From the NCBI RefSeq assembly GCF_000237925.1, contig NW_017386025.1, forward strand, positions 2,724,215 to 2,788,214: a stretch of 64,000 nucleotides of DNA. Direction: 5' to 3'. This document shows positions 10,736 through 24,271 of the stretch, piece after piece. Position numbers and translations under genes: made by a program. Under the pieces are notes generated by a model. It ran no database searches. It was given only the letters and a program-made list of their open reading frames with translations, and was not told the DNA's origin. How positions within the stretch are numbered: the first letter of the stretch is position 1; each line of letters begins with the position of its first letter. Origin of the DNA: Schistosoma mansoni (lineage: Eukaryota > Platyhelminthes > Trematoda > Strigeidida > Schistosomatidae).

Positions 10736-11595
10736 ATCAAATTAAGCAATCTTCACATAGACACAAAATCACAGTGAATTTACGAACATAATGAGAAGTG
10801 TATTAAAATCAATTAACTAATTGTGCATTGAGAGAATAAGTAAAAGTGAATATTCATCGGAAGCTGCCGAAATAATAACAGTTTGAACAATGAAAGTTAA
10901 TGAACAAAACACACTTCAAATCAATACTCCAATTTTAGAACTGATTTCTTCCAAATGTTGTATTTGAGGATCTAGTATGCTCAACAGCTTTCCTAGCAAT
11001 TGTATTCTTGTGAATGACTCTTCATTTATATGACATAATTCAGCAATCTTATTCACATAACAGATTGTTTATGAACAGTATCATGCTTCCGAAATACTAT
11101 AAAGTTGCATTAAATTCAAAATTCTACGTTACATGATGGATATTCAGAATTCTATTTTGAATTTTACGCTAAAATCATGTAGCCAATACAGTGATGACGT
11201 ATAGTTGACTGTAATCAATTTTCTGAAAGTTCAAAATTGTGTTTCGGTGTAACCTTATGTTTCTTACTCCTAAACCAATCAAAAAAGTAGTTCTAAAAGT
11301 TCAATGTAGAGCCTACTTTTGGACGAATAAAAACTGTAAACTTCATTTTAGTGCTGATTTACAATTCTTATTAGCTCAGTCATGTCATTTCACCAGTCTA
11401 TACTGGTGAGAAATGTTTGTTGGGATCTAGTTTTCTATTAAAGAATAGTTTGTCGGATGATAAACGGTTCATTACAAAACTATGTAGGCTAGTAATATAT
11501 AGGCGGCCTGGATGAATACCTGGGCTACCTGTTTCTGCCATCTAAATATTTCAACAAGTTATCTGGGTTTTTTAATTTTGTTTTAACTTATCATT
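10736..11595. other. No gene recognised; may include LINE 5' region
   Basis: AT-rich. The last ~200 bases could be the 5' part of the CR1-like LINE, but no coding match was found before 11596. Confidence 0.4.
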
Positions 11596-12459
11596 ATGTC
11601 TATTAATCGCATAACCTATACAGGCGCGTTTATGAAAACCTTACGTCCTTTAGCTGCAAAAATTACAAACAAGTACAATAAGAGACATCGTGGTGGCTGG
11701 CAATATGCTTTAAAGAGAATAAACATTAATTAAATGTCGATTCCCGAGCTGCTTAACTCTAACTGTCGATCACTAATTAACAAGGTGGACTATCTCCAAT
11801 TTCTGCTAAGTCAAAACATGTATCGTAATTGTGGTGTCATCACAATTCAAGAATCTTGGTTGACTGACTTACAGGATGATTGCTTAGTATCATTACGTGA
11901 TTTTAATATCTATCGTCAGGATCGATCAAACAATAAAAAGACCTGTGGTGGCGGAGTAGCTACTTTTGTAAACGTTAACTGGTGTCGATCTACTTTTGCC
12001 TGTTCCAAGTTTTCAAATGACTTTATTGACTGTCTAACTTTAAGGTGCCGTCCAAAACACCTGAATAAATACAAATATATTTACGTTACCAATATCTACA
12101 TGACTCCAGACTGCACATCATCTGCGCTATCTGGCTTTGCTGATAAATTTACTGAATTCGCCGTTACTGCCTTCAGTGATTCCCTTACAATTGTATGTGG
12201 TGATTTCAATTCATGTGACTGTGGCTTCCTTACATCACTAGGTCACCTAAATGTAGTAGATTTTCCTACTCGTTTGAATGCTCATCTAGACTTGGTTTTC
12301 ATTAATGATGTGGGTACCTATGTGACTCGCAAACGTGCTCCATTGTCTAGCTCGGATCACTGTATAATTCGTGTTCTACCTAAAGTATGTGGTAAACATG
12401 GAAAGAGTACACACATACACCATACCAAAAAAGTAATATACAGGAATTACTCAGAATAA
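11596..12459 (+). pseudogene. LINE ORF2: endonuclease domain
   Basis: The frame from 11596 gives a short basic leader (KRHRGGWQYALKRI), then after one stop the endonuclease. Catalytic motifs in order: NSNCRSLINKVDYL (Asn), TIQESWLTD (Glu), YVTNIYMTPDC (Tyr), VCGDFNSCD (Asp and Asn), DLVFIND and SSSDHCII (Asp-His). All the usual catalytic positions are present. The domain nicks chromosomal DNA to prime reverse transcription. An in-frame TAA at 12457-12459 separates it from the reverse transcriptase, which continues in the same frame. The stop at 11731-11733 directly abuts the ATG at 11734. Confidence 0.85.
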
Positions 12460-14395
12460 AATTTACAAAATCTAAAAAACATGTTTCGTACGACCAACTG
12501 GGAATTATTTACAGATAACTCAATAGAAAACACAACTGATGTTATCACCTGTTATCTTAAGCTCTGTTTTGATATTTGCTGTCCTACAGAAACCTTCTTT
12601 TTAAGTTTTGATCGACTTACATCTCCACAACTAAAACGACTACGGAGGGTAAAAGAAAGGATGTACAAGGAGAAAAATACTACTGAAGTTCGTAAGTTAA
12701 ATGGTCAAATAAAGCAAGAGATTAGACGTCTCAACTCTGTGTTTACTCTAAAACTCCTATCTTGTAAAAGCTCTCCAAGTATGTGGAAACTCTTTAAAGA
12801 AATTACAGGGGACAGGAAGACTAGAAGCGATAACCAGCTGAATGTTTGTGACTTAAATAAGTCCTTTATTCGTCAGTCATCTGACATCATGCTCCTTATA
12901 TCCAAGGGTCTGAAGAATGATTGTGTTTCCAGTTTCACTGAAAATGATGTCCAACAATGTCTCCAGTCAATTAATTCATCCCAATGTTTAGGAACTGATG
13001 AAATCCCAAACCTCCTTTTCAAAAAATGTGCTGATGTTTTATGTTATCCATTAACGAATATCTTTAACAGATCCTTCTCAACTAATGTCTTACCGAAAAT
13101 GTGGAGAAAGATAAAGATAATCCCTATACCAAAGAAAGCTTCTGGTGATAAAAATGCGAAACTTAGACCCATTGCAATAACTTCACCCTTCCTTAAAATA
13201 ATGGAAAAATTACTGATACAACCACTTCAACCTGCAATAAAAGAGCACTGTGATCCATATCAGTTTGCTTACAAATGCAAAAGAAGCACATTAGATGCCG
13301 TTGCTGTTCTGCATCACAATACAGCGTTCGGGTTGGAAAAGGGTAGGAAGTATGTTGGATGCGCTTTCCTGGACTTTTCCTCTGCTTTTGATTCTATTCC
13401 AAGACACCTCTTACTTAACAAGCTGATCAGCGTCGACACTGACAGCTGGATAACCAATTGGCTATGTTCCTACCTTTCTGGAAGAGAACAGTACACTGTA
13501 TTTGAAGGAAAGTGTTCAACATCTCTACTGTCTACTGTAGGTGTGCCACAAGGAGCTGTTCTTTCATCTTTGCTCTTCTCTTTTTTTTCTTCATGATCTG
13601 CCATCTTCCACAAAAAAAACTTTTGTAAAATATGCGGACGACCTCACTGTATGTATGCTGATTTCTACCTCCTTACATCCCATAGAAATGAATGAGTTTT
13701 TATCTCGTATTGAAAGGTGGTCTGTTGGTAATGGTCTCTTACTCAATCCATCTAAATGTCAAGCTGTTAATTTTAGCTTGAGACATGGAAAGAACCTACA
13801 CTCTATTTTGGGATCCCATAATGCTTGTGCCATTGGAGACTCCTTAATAAACACAGTGTCGAAGGTCAAATATCTTGGTGTTACTTTTTCCTCTGATCTT
13901 TCTTGGTCTTCTCATGTTTTACTCTTATCGAAAAAAGTTTACCGTTTGACATACTACATAAAGAGGCTGCATGCTTTTGGGATTACTCGCCATTTACTCT
14001 TACAATTTGTAAATTCCTGCATATTACCTATTATTCTATATTGTTCTCCATTATTCTTTACCGGGCTTTTGAGAAAAGACTTTGCTGTTTTGCGTAGAGT
14101 GCTGAAGGCGGTTTGCAAGGTATGTGGTGAATCTTTTGAAGTCATTAATAATATGCTTGTGGATAGACATCTTAAGTCTTGCAAACTCTTGGCAGGTGTT
14201 ATCGTATCAGATGCTAACCATCCGCCTCATTCATATCTTTCTCCTTGTATATCTTCTGGTAGAACGAGACGTAAATACATTAAAATCCATACACGCAAGT
14301 AAGTCTATAAACGTTCTGTAATACCTTACTTAGCAAATTTACTTTGTGACGAACAGGCTGTTAGAGTTGACCTAGTAAATAACCTGTCTTCTTAA
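12460..14395 (+). pseudogene. LINE ORF2: reverse transcriptase domain
   Basis: Same frame as the endonuclease until about 13585. Motifs in order: KIKIIPIPKK, LRPIAITSPFLKIMEKLL, FAYKCKRSTLDAV, AFLDFSSAFDSIPRHLL (motif A Asp), GVPQGAVLSSLLF (motif B), then after a frameshift in a T8 run FVKYADDLTV (catalytic YADD), LNPSKC and VKYLGVTF. A basic RRKYIKIHTRK tail meets a stop at 14300-14302, and the same frame goes on as YKRSVIPYLANLLCDEQ to a natural-looking stop at 14395. The catalytic Asp pair and the main motifs are preserved; the copy cannot make a full protein as it stands. Confidence 0.85.
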
Positions 14396-14624
14396 GCATG
14401 TTTCAAATTTGATAGTTTGTATAAACTCAGTTTTTCTTAAACCTTTTTCATTCCTTTTCTGTTTTTTTGTTTGATTTTTTTTGGGGTTTTTTTGTTTATT
14501 TTTTTTGGTAAAAAACTTGTTGAAATAACTCGTGCTGAGGATTCTATATTGTATCAGATTATAATATTGAATAAAGCCATTAATAATAATAATAATAATA
14601 ATGATAATAATAATAATAGTGAAA

Positions 14625-17429
14625 CATTTATAAAAATATGTGAAACGTAATGTAAAGTTGTTTCATTGTTGTTTATGATTCGAGATTAATGCACGCGCCT
14701 AAACAAGCCCAAACCAATTGAACCCAGATTATTTACTACAAAAATCATCAGGACAAATAATAATCATATGGTAATTATTAGATAATTCCGGGATACATTT
14801 CCAGAAATTTCTGTGGAACGTCATGATTCATGGAGTTATCTAAGTATACAGTAGGACACCAGCCTAATAATTATGTTGGTTAAAGATTACAGTATATCAC
14901 AGGTTGGCTAAATTTGAACATTGACTTTATTGGTTTACATCTCAATAGTTGACGACTAATTTTCGTCTCACGTAAACTTTTATGCCTTATTTTGGGAAGA
15001 TAAGTGAACATGCTTAAGTAGTCTGTAACAAGGATGAACAGTATGTCACTTCTTCTGTTTTCCATATCAATTTATGTGAAAAGTTATCTGAGAAGTACTA
15101 TTGAATTTGTAGTGAATTACATCAATATTGGAGAAAAATCATGAGTATCCTACTAAATTATGCCTTATTGATAAATTTTCTTAACTAGGTACTATGATCT
15201 AGTAACAGATGTATTGTGACAAAATAACATTTTGCCTACTAAATCATAGTGTTAGACAATACATTTAGTAGCAGTTAAGCATAGTAAAGTGGTGTAACAT
15301 GATACGATTATCTGATTAGTGAACTGCCCGCCTATATACATTAGTTAACGAGTAAACAGTATCAATGTGGATTTTATATATATATATATATATACTGTTT
15401 GATCAACAAAAAGCTTACCAACAATCTACTTCATGTTTAGTGTATATCATATTTACTGATTTCTGTATATAGAAGTGTAGATTTAAATGTCCAACAGATT
15501 TTCAAGTACACTAGTTTAAATATACTCATAATGATAAGTGGAGATAATTATGATAGTAATTTAACAGGAGGAAGGGACAAAGGACATTTTATTACAGACT
15601 GAACGCTAATTGTTTAAAGTCATTCATATACTCAGGGTTATTTGGTGGAAGATCTACAATAGAATGTGTCGAACAATCAATGTACACCATTGAATCATGT
15701 TCTCCGTTTCTTATTGATAACTGAAATTTATGGATTACTACACCGTGAATCACAGATCAGCTGGTTCGTTTTTATAAAACGAACTGTTCACTAAGTACCA
15801 GCCAGTGTTATGTTTGTCTAGTACTGGTCCGATCCTATCTATTATCTTGACTTCTCACATGTAATAATCGTAATATTCCTTCACTGAGAGCCTTTCATTA
15901 AACGTTTCCATTAATCAATAAGTATATCTTTCGTATATTATCCATTCTCTTGGTAATAAATTTTCTAAACTTTGAATAAATCGGACTGTATAACTGAATG
16001 ATTTGGTTCCTGTTCGCTGAATAATACATACAAACATAGTTCAATAACATACGGTCTTTTATTCAATAAGAAAAACATTCTTCCTATTTTTACTTACAGA
16101 ACAGTTGTGAGTACACTTAATTAACATTAAGAAAGAGCAAATTTCAGTGTTTTTTTAAATTTTATGTAAGACTCAATACCGTTGATTGAGATTCTTTGAT
16201 TTTGACCGATAACACAATCAGTTATCATATTTCTTGTTACTTATCCAAATGTTATTCTTGTCGTTTCGGGTAAGTATCCTAATAATAAACTACAGATAAC
16301 TTTTTCATTTATATTTCTCATGTTTTAATTCACTTCTTTCCTTTATTCTATTGAAAACAAAGATTGTTATGATAGTTTTACGAAAAAAATTGAATGTAAA
16401 ATCCATGTTTTTTTTTTAATCAAAAAACGTTACTTGCATAGCATCTACTGCTCTATCAGCTGTTGTAAAATAAACAACAATTGACTGATGAATTAATATG
16501 ATAATAGCTAAGCAAACGTGATCAATAGTTTAATTTGGGTATTCACAAATTCAGTCCACTTATATTGATCATTTACTATATGTATTGTGATGTATCATTT
16601 GATTGAAAACTCACATATGCTAGATTATTGGTAACCATTATTGGGTTCGTAGTTGTTCTAGTTAGGGAAATGGATCAGTTTTCCCTGTGAATCACTTTGT
16701 TGAGGGAGAAAGTCAAAAAATGGGTAAGAAGTACCTGATTGAACGTCATCTGCTTTTACCAAGGTCATCCGATAGGTGATTCATTTATAAGATTAACATA
16801 GTTTGACTTTATGAATAATTGGTTATATATTCAACAAATTTCTGGATTCTATTTGTAACCGCCTGTTATATTCTTTGGTTGTTCGAGGTAAAAAGCAACT
16901 CCTTGAGTAAGCAAACCAAGACTGACCATGAAGCTTTTATTGGCTCACTGAATGGAAAATATAAGCACACCTCATTAATAAATGTATTGACGTGTCCTCC
17001 AGAAAGTTAGGCTACATTGCGTATATACATTTTCTAAGAAAGTGAAGTAAAACATTGACCGATAATATGCCTCCATCATTATCCCTCACCTGTCATTTGC
17101 CCTGTCTGATTGACCCAGAGTACTACTGCCTCTCTGTCATTATTGTTTTCAGAAGAGACTACATAACAAATTCATCTGAATTTGTATTGTAACCTCCTCG
17201 TATTCATACATTAAGATTGTTTGTTAATCTGTCTTCCTCTGTTCTACTGGTTGTAATTGACTATCACCTGTAGATCACATACATTTAATTATTTAAATGA
17301 AAACGAATGGGGTTATGGTCCAATATTTATTCTAAAGTCTATTTCATACATCATCAGTTCACTCTGCTTATAGAGTTGGAAATAAAAGTATCTGTAGACA
17401 AATTTTTTCCAATTCATTTTCCATCGTGG
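14625..17429. other. No gene recognised
   Basis: About 2.8 kb of AT-rich sequence with a (TA)n run at about 15377-15396. Short frames at 14880-15065 and 16819-17010 lack splice context and family motifs. No repeat that recurs elsewhere in the window was noticed. Confidence 0.45.
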
Positions 17430-17560
17430 CTCTCAAAATCGATTATAGCGAAAATGTATGCGATTCTCAGAAGCCTCATGCTAGGATGAAACAGATTTAT
17501 AGTTCTGTCTGGATTTCATGATACTGAAACACTAATGAGACTAGAAATCATTCACTTTTG
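17430..17560 (+). repeat. Probable SINE remnant
   Basis: ATGCGATTCTCAGAAGCCTC then ATGCTAGGATGAAACAG resembles the hammerhead segment of the SINE family, heavily decayed. The remaining sequence to 18637 holds nothing I recognise. Confidence 0.3.
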
Positions 17561-18649
17561 ATAAACTAGGAGGATAGAGACATGTGTCGGTCTTCATATA
17601 CTACCCGGGTGACAAGGTATGCTACAGTATCAAGCCAATGATACACATTGTTAAGGCTTTAGCCTATATATTCTTATCTTGGTTTGAAGTACAATTTTAT
17701 GCACATAAAAGATTTGTGTATACTTTACTCGAAACTGACTATTACACCTTCGTACTCATTTGAGTCTTCTCGTTTCTCATAATGGATTAAGGCTTCCGTA
17801 TGAATTATATATTGTGACTAAATCGGACCTCAAAACACAACAGCATAGTCAATTATTCACACAATTACTATCATTTTGACTTTATGTTTTTTAGGATTAA
17901 TAGCTTATTATTGTATAAAAGAACGAAATCCAATCTTCAGTTTTTCTTTCGAAGATCATGGTGATATGTTCTGAATGTTATGTGAAGTTTTATGTACAGA
18001 ATATACTTAGCGTTCTTGTTTCACTCAAATCTAAACTTGTCAAAAATATTTTGCATAGGCAGGTTACGTAAACTTTTATTGCCGCTCATATTCTAAAAAG
18101 TGGTTTACACTATAGTCTGCTGAATTTGCTTGAATCTCTGTTGATGAATATGCTGCGACTCGAATGCTAGAGGATAATCTTTCGAGATTTCTAGTGAAAA
18201 AGCCAATAAACAAACAAGGACAATGATTAATCTAGTTATATGTGAAAATTTTTTTATTGAGTTCCTTACAGTTATAACATTTACATTGTTTCGGTGTTTG
18301 TCTCCATTCGTTCCTATCAAAAAAACTACTTACATGTTTTTAAAAAAACATTTAACACTACTTACTAGGACAACTATCTCTAATCAATATTCCAATGTAG
18401 ACTTCTTTTGATACGTGCAATTAGTCAGGCGATATTAATTCATACCTTTCATCATATTAATATGATATTTCAAACAAACAGAAAAAATCTTCTAGCCGTC
18501 AAAAATCATTATTTTTTTGGCATATAAACGTAAAGAAATTGTGATTTCTATAGAAGAATAAATCATTCGTAATAATATTACTAATAGAGATTTGTTACCT
18601 TTTTAATTATACTTTTAATTCATTGTATATAATCACCAAGGTTTTATAA

Positions 18650-19432
18650 CTTACTTGCTTACTTACCTACGCCTGTTACTCCCAATGGAGCATAGGCCGC
18701 CGACCAGCTTTCTCCAACCCACTCTGTCCTGGGCCTTCCTTTCTAGTTCTATCCAATTTTTGTTCATTCTTCTCATGTCTGTCTCCATTTCTCGGCGTAA
18801 TGTGTTCTTTGGTCTTCCTCTTCTCCTTTGGCCTTCACGATTCCATGTGACGGCTTGTCTTGTGACACAACTGGGTGATTTCCTCAAAGTTTGCCCAATC
18901 CATTTCCAGCTCTTCGTCCTGATTTCTTCCTCCACTAGAATCTGATTTGTTCTCTCCCACAGTAATTTGTTGCTGATAGTGTCTGGCCAACAGATCCGAA
19001 GTATCTTGCGTAGACAACTGTTAATAAACACTTGTATCTTCTGGATGATGGCTTTCGTAGTTTTCCACGTCTCCGCCCCATACAGTAGAACTGTCTTGAT
19101 ATTTGTATTGAAAATTCTGATCTTGGTGTTGGTTGACAATTGTTTTGGGTTCCAGATGTTTTTCAATTGTAAATATGCTGCTCTTACTTTGCCGATCCTC
19201 GTCCTCACATCTGCATCTGATCCACCGTGTTCATCAATGATGCTGCCCAGATATGTAAAGGTTTCCACATCCTCCAAAGCTTCTCCGTCAAGTGTAATTC
19301 GAATGGTGCATATTGTATTGTATCGGAGAGTCTTGCTTTTCCTTTTGTTTATATTGAGACCTACTGCTGCCGAGGCTGCTGCTACACTGGTCGTCTTGTG
19401 CATTTGTTGTTGCGTTTGTGATAGAAGAGCCA
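18650..19432 (-). mobile_element. RTE-clade (SR2-like) LINE, 5'-truncated, with TSD
   Basis: The minus-strand frame 19433-18663 (about 256 codons, uninterrupted) is the C-terminal part of an RTE reverse transcriptase polyprotein: [68 protein letters not shown]. The 3' end is a GTAA-type repeat, as in schistosome SR2. A perfect 12-base direct repeat, AAGGTTTTATAA, flanks it at 18638-18649 and 19433-19444. The open frame and perfect duplications indicate a young insertion. It starts after the catalytic motifs, so it cannot mobilise itself. Confidence 0.92.
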
Positions 19433-19444
19433 AAGGTTTTATAA

Positions 19445-22400
19445 AAGATCAATTAAATAAACTGTGTTATAAATCAATTACACTTTATCATTATTATTAT
19501 TATTAAATTCGATATTGATTTCATAGTATTATTCTTAAGAATTGAATGTATATTTTTTTCCTGAAAATAAACACATATGATGATTAAGGTCGAATTTGAT
19601 TGGTTCTCCTCTCTGATTGGTCAATTTTTTAAAAAAAAAATTCAATATATATTAAATAATAACATTTTAATAAATTATAAATATAATTAACATTTTAATT
19701 GATTCAATAACGTTGGTTTATAATTTTGATTATGTATTATCAATGAAATAATCAATAAATATGCTTGGGACTGATACATCTTATCATTTATCGATTCAAC
19801 TATCATCATTATCATCATCATTACTATTTAACTTCCTTCATTATTGAATATAACAAAATAAACATTTATAACAATGTTATAAAGATTGATTCCTTTGAAA
19901 TTGATCATTCAAACGTTTATATTATATAATTTATAAAAATAATTTAGGTAAGTTTGGTTTTTGTATTTTCAGAAAAAAGGGGTTTTATTTTGTATGTATT
20001 TTATAGGTAATTTAATAGTTCAAATTCATGAATCAAATGAAGACTAGATCACTATGGAAAACTTGGAAATATTGAATTGAATTGAATATTGTTACTTAAT
20101 TCTAGACTTGAATAAGTCTAAATATAAGAATATAGTGGTTTTATTGTTAATCATCAATGTTTGATAAGTTTATATTAACTCTGTTGTTAGTTATAAATTT
20201 ATTGTTAATGAGAAAAATCTGTCATAGTTGATTCAAGTTAAGAGTTCTACCACAGAATCTATAAACGTTTTTGAAACTACAACTTTGGTATCCTTATTTA
20301 AAAATAAAACTAACGGGGAATTTTTATAGACGTAATTATGTTATACTGCTGAGGTGGGGGAGGCATTTAAAAAGATCTTGATTTCTATATGTCACATTAA
20401 AATTTATAATCTTTAGGTAAAAAAATTGTTAATCTTGATTCTTTTTTTCCGTTTTTACATGGTATCCAAATGTTATAGCTCAAAGTCGGCATTTCAGTCG
20501 TAACATAAAAATCTGTTCAGTTTATACTTTTTTTTGGTTTTTTAAAAAGCTGAATTCACATAACGTTTACTTTTTGTAAATGATTAGTCAATGAAAATTA
20601 GTTGATCTAGATGGTTTCAAACTTCCAGAACAATTTATTTCAGGACTAGGAAATGTCTTGAAAGTTTCTACATCTATATAAAGGTCCTTCTACTACGTAA
20701 TAACTCAGTGGACTTTCGTTTATCAGTTCAAGACATCTCAACTTAAATTATTAGACTACCTATTAATTGGTAGATATTTTTTGAGTGAATTTTAAATAGC
20801 GATACCAAACTAAAACATCACCATCTCAAATATGAATGGTTTGATATTGTAATTTAATTTTACTGTTTCATGTATAGATTTAACATATTTTTATGTAACA
20901 AGTAAGTTTTTCTACGGGTTGTTTTTATTGTCTAAATATATTTGTTACTTGCATAACAACCGATATTTTTTCGTGGTCATCAATTAAGTTTACTTTTATC
21001 AGTGATTACGGATTTGGTTTACCCTTTATGTTCTATGTAGTTACCAAAAACACATTTAAATGTATCTCCGAACGTGAACAGTTTTTTTTTTGGTTATTAT
21101 TTATAGCGAAATGTTATCACTAAAAAAAAAAAACATTCATCACATTTACTGCAAAACACATTCTAGTGTTAATTTCTTCATAGTCTAACTGATATCGGAT
21201 AATTTTGAATGAAGATTTTAAAATCCTTCTCCAAGTTCAATATTTCAATTTGGTGTAAACGTAAAAACTCGTTGGGTTGAATATATCACAATAAGATTAT
21301 AAAAAATAGATTGCTAAAATCTAAACATTATTGTCTGTTCAAATTAAAGATAAAATTAAAATTAAACTACACAGATTCTTATGCATAAATATGAATAGCT
21401 TTCATATAAATATCTGTTGTTCAAGTTTGAAACTTCATCAGATAACCTCTCTAGCTGATCATTGTGGATCATTTTATTCTTATGATTAGTGATTTACGAA
21501 GCCTCATTGGTAATATTTCTGAATGAGACACAATATTGCCCTATTTCAAGTCTCTCAGGATATATGTGGTTACCGCCAATAACTTTTAATAGAACTAAAA
21601 ACTAGTTTCTAACATATTAACGATAACTTTTAATTAGTCAAACATAAAGTTTTAACTATCATCATATTTAACTGGTTATGATTAAGCTTTTGAGTTATTA
21701 CAAAATAGGGTCATGGAAATTGTGGATAAATTTCGTTATCATTTCGATTTACAATGTACACGTAGTTGGTTTCAATAATGAATAAATAAATTTATTCGTC
21801 ATTATTTTGATAAGGTTGTGAGTTGTGCCGACCCCCATTTTATTTAATGTGAATTACAGCAAAAATAATACTTGTCTTCTTATGTGGTCTTTATCTCTAG
21901 TAAAAATTTTGGATTCTATCTATCTGACTAGTCTAATGTTAAATCCTTGTAGACGAAATCTTCATGACGTTGTGGATGAGTTTTAACACTTGCCAACAAA
22001 GCTTATATGTAACTTCTTCAAAACTTATCGTTAATTAGATACAAAATGTTGGATTACTTAGAGCAATGAGTACATCATGAACTTGACTTACAGAAACCAA
22101 TCAACATAAAAATTTGTACAGTATGATACTGGTTGTTCTTTATTGATTAATAGATCGTTTACATAGTCTGTCAACCGTTAAAAATAGGGAAATGTACAGT
22201 CAACAATTATTCACATGTTTTATGATAAACAGATGATCATTTGACAGCTTAATAATAGATTAATTTAGCAATCAACTACACCTGATATAGAATATTAGTA
22301 ACGTAAGTGATGAAATTATATTAAACCAGTGGGGAGAAATTGCCCTCTCTCAATAACTATGAAACCATTCATATACGACTATCATTCAAATTGTTATAAT

Positions 22401-23299
22401 AAGAAATGGAAATGAGAGGTATATGGTCAATTTAAAGTAACTTTTAATAATTGGGAATCCGTGGATCCATATTTCGCTATTCTAAACTCTCCTGAACAAT
22501 CTCTCATTCATTATATTGATTAACAAGCAATCAATTACCTCACCCGTGCAAAACGACTCGGTTCAAACGCTAAGTTTAAAGTAAGTTATTAATCAGACCC
22601 TTTTTATCTATTTAAGAAGATGAAAAGTTTAAAGTGACACTGTAAGGTTAAAAATTTCCATGTAGATTAAAAGATCAATCACAGAACAAACCAATCAATA
22701 TTTAATGAAGCGCTTTGATTTTAACAAGCGAATAGATATTAACTGTTGACCTTGAACAATAATAGTATACATAAATAAGCTCAACAAATGAGTCATCATA
22801 AGGGGTAAAGAAGTATTTGATATTAAATTACCTATCACATTATAATTCTCAGAGACCTGTGATAACGAAAATTTCTAAAGTGGTTGGTCTTGAGGATCTT
22901 CAAATGTTTACCAGGTTTCCGTTACACCCATTATCATCGAATAAAAGACTGTTGAAGAGTGGTGTAACATTTTTTCCTTGTTTTTCAATAGTTTCTCTTA
23001 ACGTTTCTTCTCTCATATTATAGTAAGCTAGTGACCTGAAATATCTGAATAAGCCTTTCAGTTATCTTAATTTTAGTGAGTTTATTCTGACAAATAATGG
23101 TAGCTTGATATAAAGTACTCTAGCCCAGGGTAGTAAACAATTATATGAAAAAACACCCGAGTGATACTTACCAAAGAACAATGTCTTATACTCGAGGCAA
23201 ATCTTATGAAATACCTCTACATAGGTTGTAAATCTATCAAATCACTCTCTTGTCAGTTCATTACTCCTTCCCCTAAAAATGACTCAACATTACCGTCAA
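19445..23299. other. No gene recognised
   Basis: 3.8 kb of very AT-rich sequence. Apart from a SINE fragment near 20010 I find no coding exon, RNA gene or recurrent repeat. Poly-T and poly-A runs at 21085-21135 are simple. Confidence 0.45.
20010..20075 (-). repeat. SINE 3' body fragment
   Basis: TCATGAATCAAATGAAGACTAG then ATCACTATGGAAAACTTGGAA corresponds to the minus-strand SINE 3' body; no hammerhead or head is left. Confidence 0.5.
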
Positions 23300-23499
23300 N
23301 NNNNNNNNNNNNNNNNNNNNNNNNNNNNNNNNNNNNNNNNNNNNNNNNNNNNNNNNNNNNNNNNNNNNNNNNNNNNNNNNNNNNNNNNNNNNNNNNNNNN
23401 NNNNNNNNNNNNNNNNNNNNNNNNNNNNNNNNNNNNNNNNNNNNNNNNNNNNNNNNNNNNNNNNNNNNNNNNNNNNNNNNNNNNNNNNNNNNNNNNNNN
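23300..23499. other. Assembly gap (200 N)
   Basis: Exactly 200 N. Neither flank is a repeat that I recognise. Confidence 0.98.
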
Positions 23500-23721
23500 T
23501 AGATCATTCATTTACAATATTGAAGGTTTATTTGAATATTGTTTGAGTATACATACATGTTCTTAAAAGTTTTATAAATGTAGTTTTAGGAATTTCATTG
23601 TTTATGTTGATTATCATGGTAGAAATTTCATCATGAAGTGGTGACATCATCTATTTTTATTTTTAGTGATTTTATAAGGAAGATTGGTTTGTATTGATCA
23701 AATGTAAAATATATTAATAAT

Positions 23722-23920
23722 GTCAGAAGGGGTTTTATGGAGATTTTAGTAATTTTATGGAAACACTGCACGGCCGTTTCGTTCCAGCATGGGAATTCTC
23801 AGCAGTGTGCATCCATGATCCTACCTCGCGAGATTCTAACTCGGGACCTATCAGTCTCACGCGCGAGCGTATCCAAAGGTGTTAATGTCTAACAACCGTC
23901 CACCATTGTCTTCAGTGAGA
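23722..23920 (-). mobile_element. Hammerhead SINE with internal deletion in the head
   Basis: Starts with the family 3' end (TCAGAAGGGGTTTTATGGAG), then GCACGGCCGTTTCGTTCCAG (hammerhead), GAGATTCTAACTCGGGACC (box B) and GTCTCACGCGCGAGCG. The box A segment is deleted and the copy resumes in the leader (GTTAATGTCTAACAAC, CCACCATTGTCTTCAGTGAG). Confidence 0.75.
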
Positions 23921-24271
23921 ATGTATTTGAAATTACTGACCTTAATTTTTTGTTGTGATCATGAGACTCATAAGTGCTCATTTCTGTCTGTCATTAGTAA
24001 AACCATATGTTCTCACTGGTAAGGTGTTCCGATTTAAAAAGAATCAATTTTTAAATACGCCTAGTTGAAAATATTGGTAAAATTGATTTTAATATATTAC
24101 GATAATTAACTCCAAGGTATTGGGACTGTGAATTAACGTGAAGGCAATTTTCCTCACAATGCTATAATATTTAGAAAAAAGTCTTATCCACCACCTTAAA
24201 TACATATATTTCACCAGTTTTTATCGTTGCTGTTTTTTTTTATAAACTGATAACGAAACAAACTAGTAGGT

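Larger units (their letters stand above)
11596..14624 (+). mobile_element. CR1-like non-LTR retrotransposon (LINE)
   Basis: One plus-strand frame carries an apurinic-type endonuclease then a reverse transcriptase, with an AATAAA and a (TAA)n run at 14572-14624 closing the 3' end. The element lacks a recognisable ORF1, so the 5' end is truncated or unrecognised. It is nearly whole across ORF2: in-frame stops at about 11731, 12457 and 14300 and one frameshift near 13585 in a T8 run are all that interrupt about 930 codons, which points to a fairly recent insertion. The motif set fits the CR1/Jockey group; family naming would need a database comparison. Confidence 0.85.

Noticed and set aside
18967-19506. 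Plus-strand 179-codon open frame with hydrophobic stretches
   Set aside because: It is the antisense shadow of the RTE LINE coding strand.
23253-23566. Open frames spanning the N gap
   Set aside because: Made of unknown residues only.
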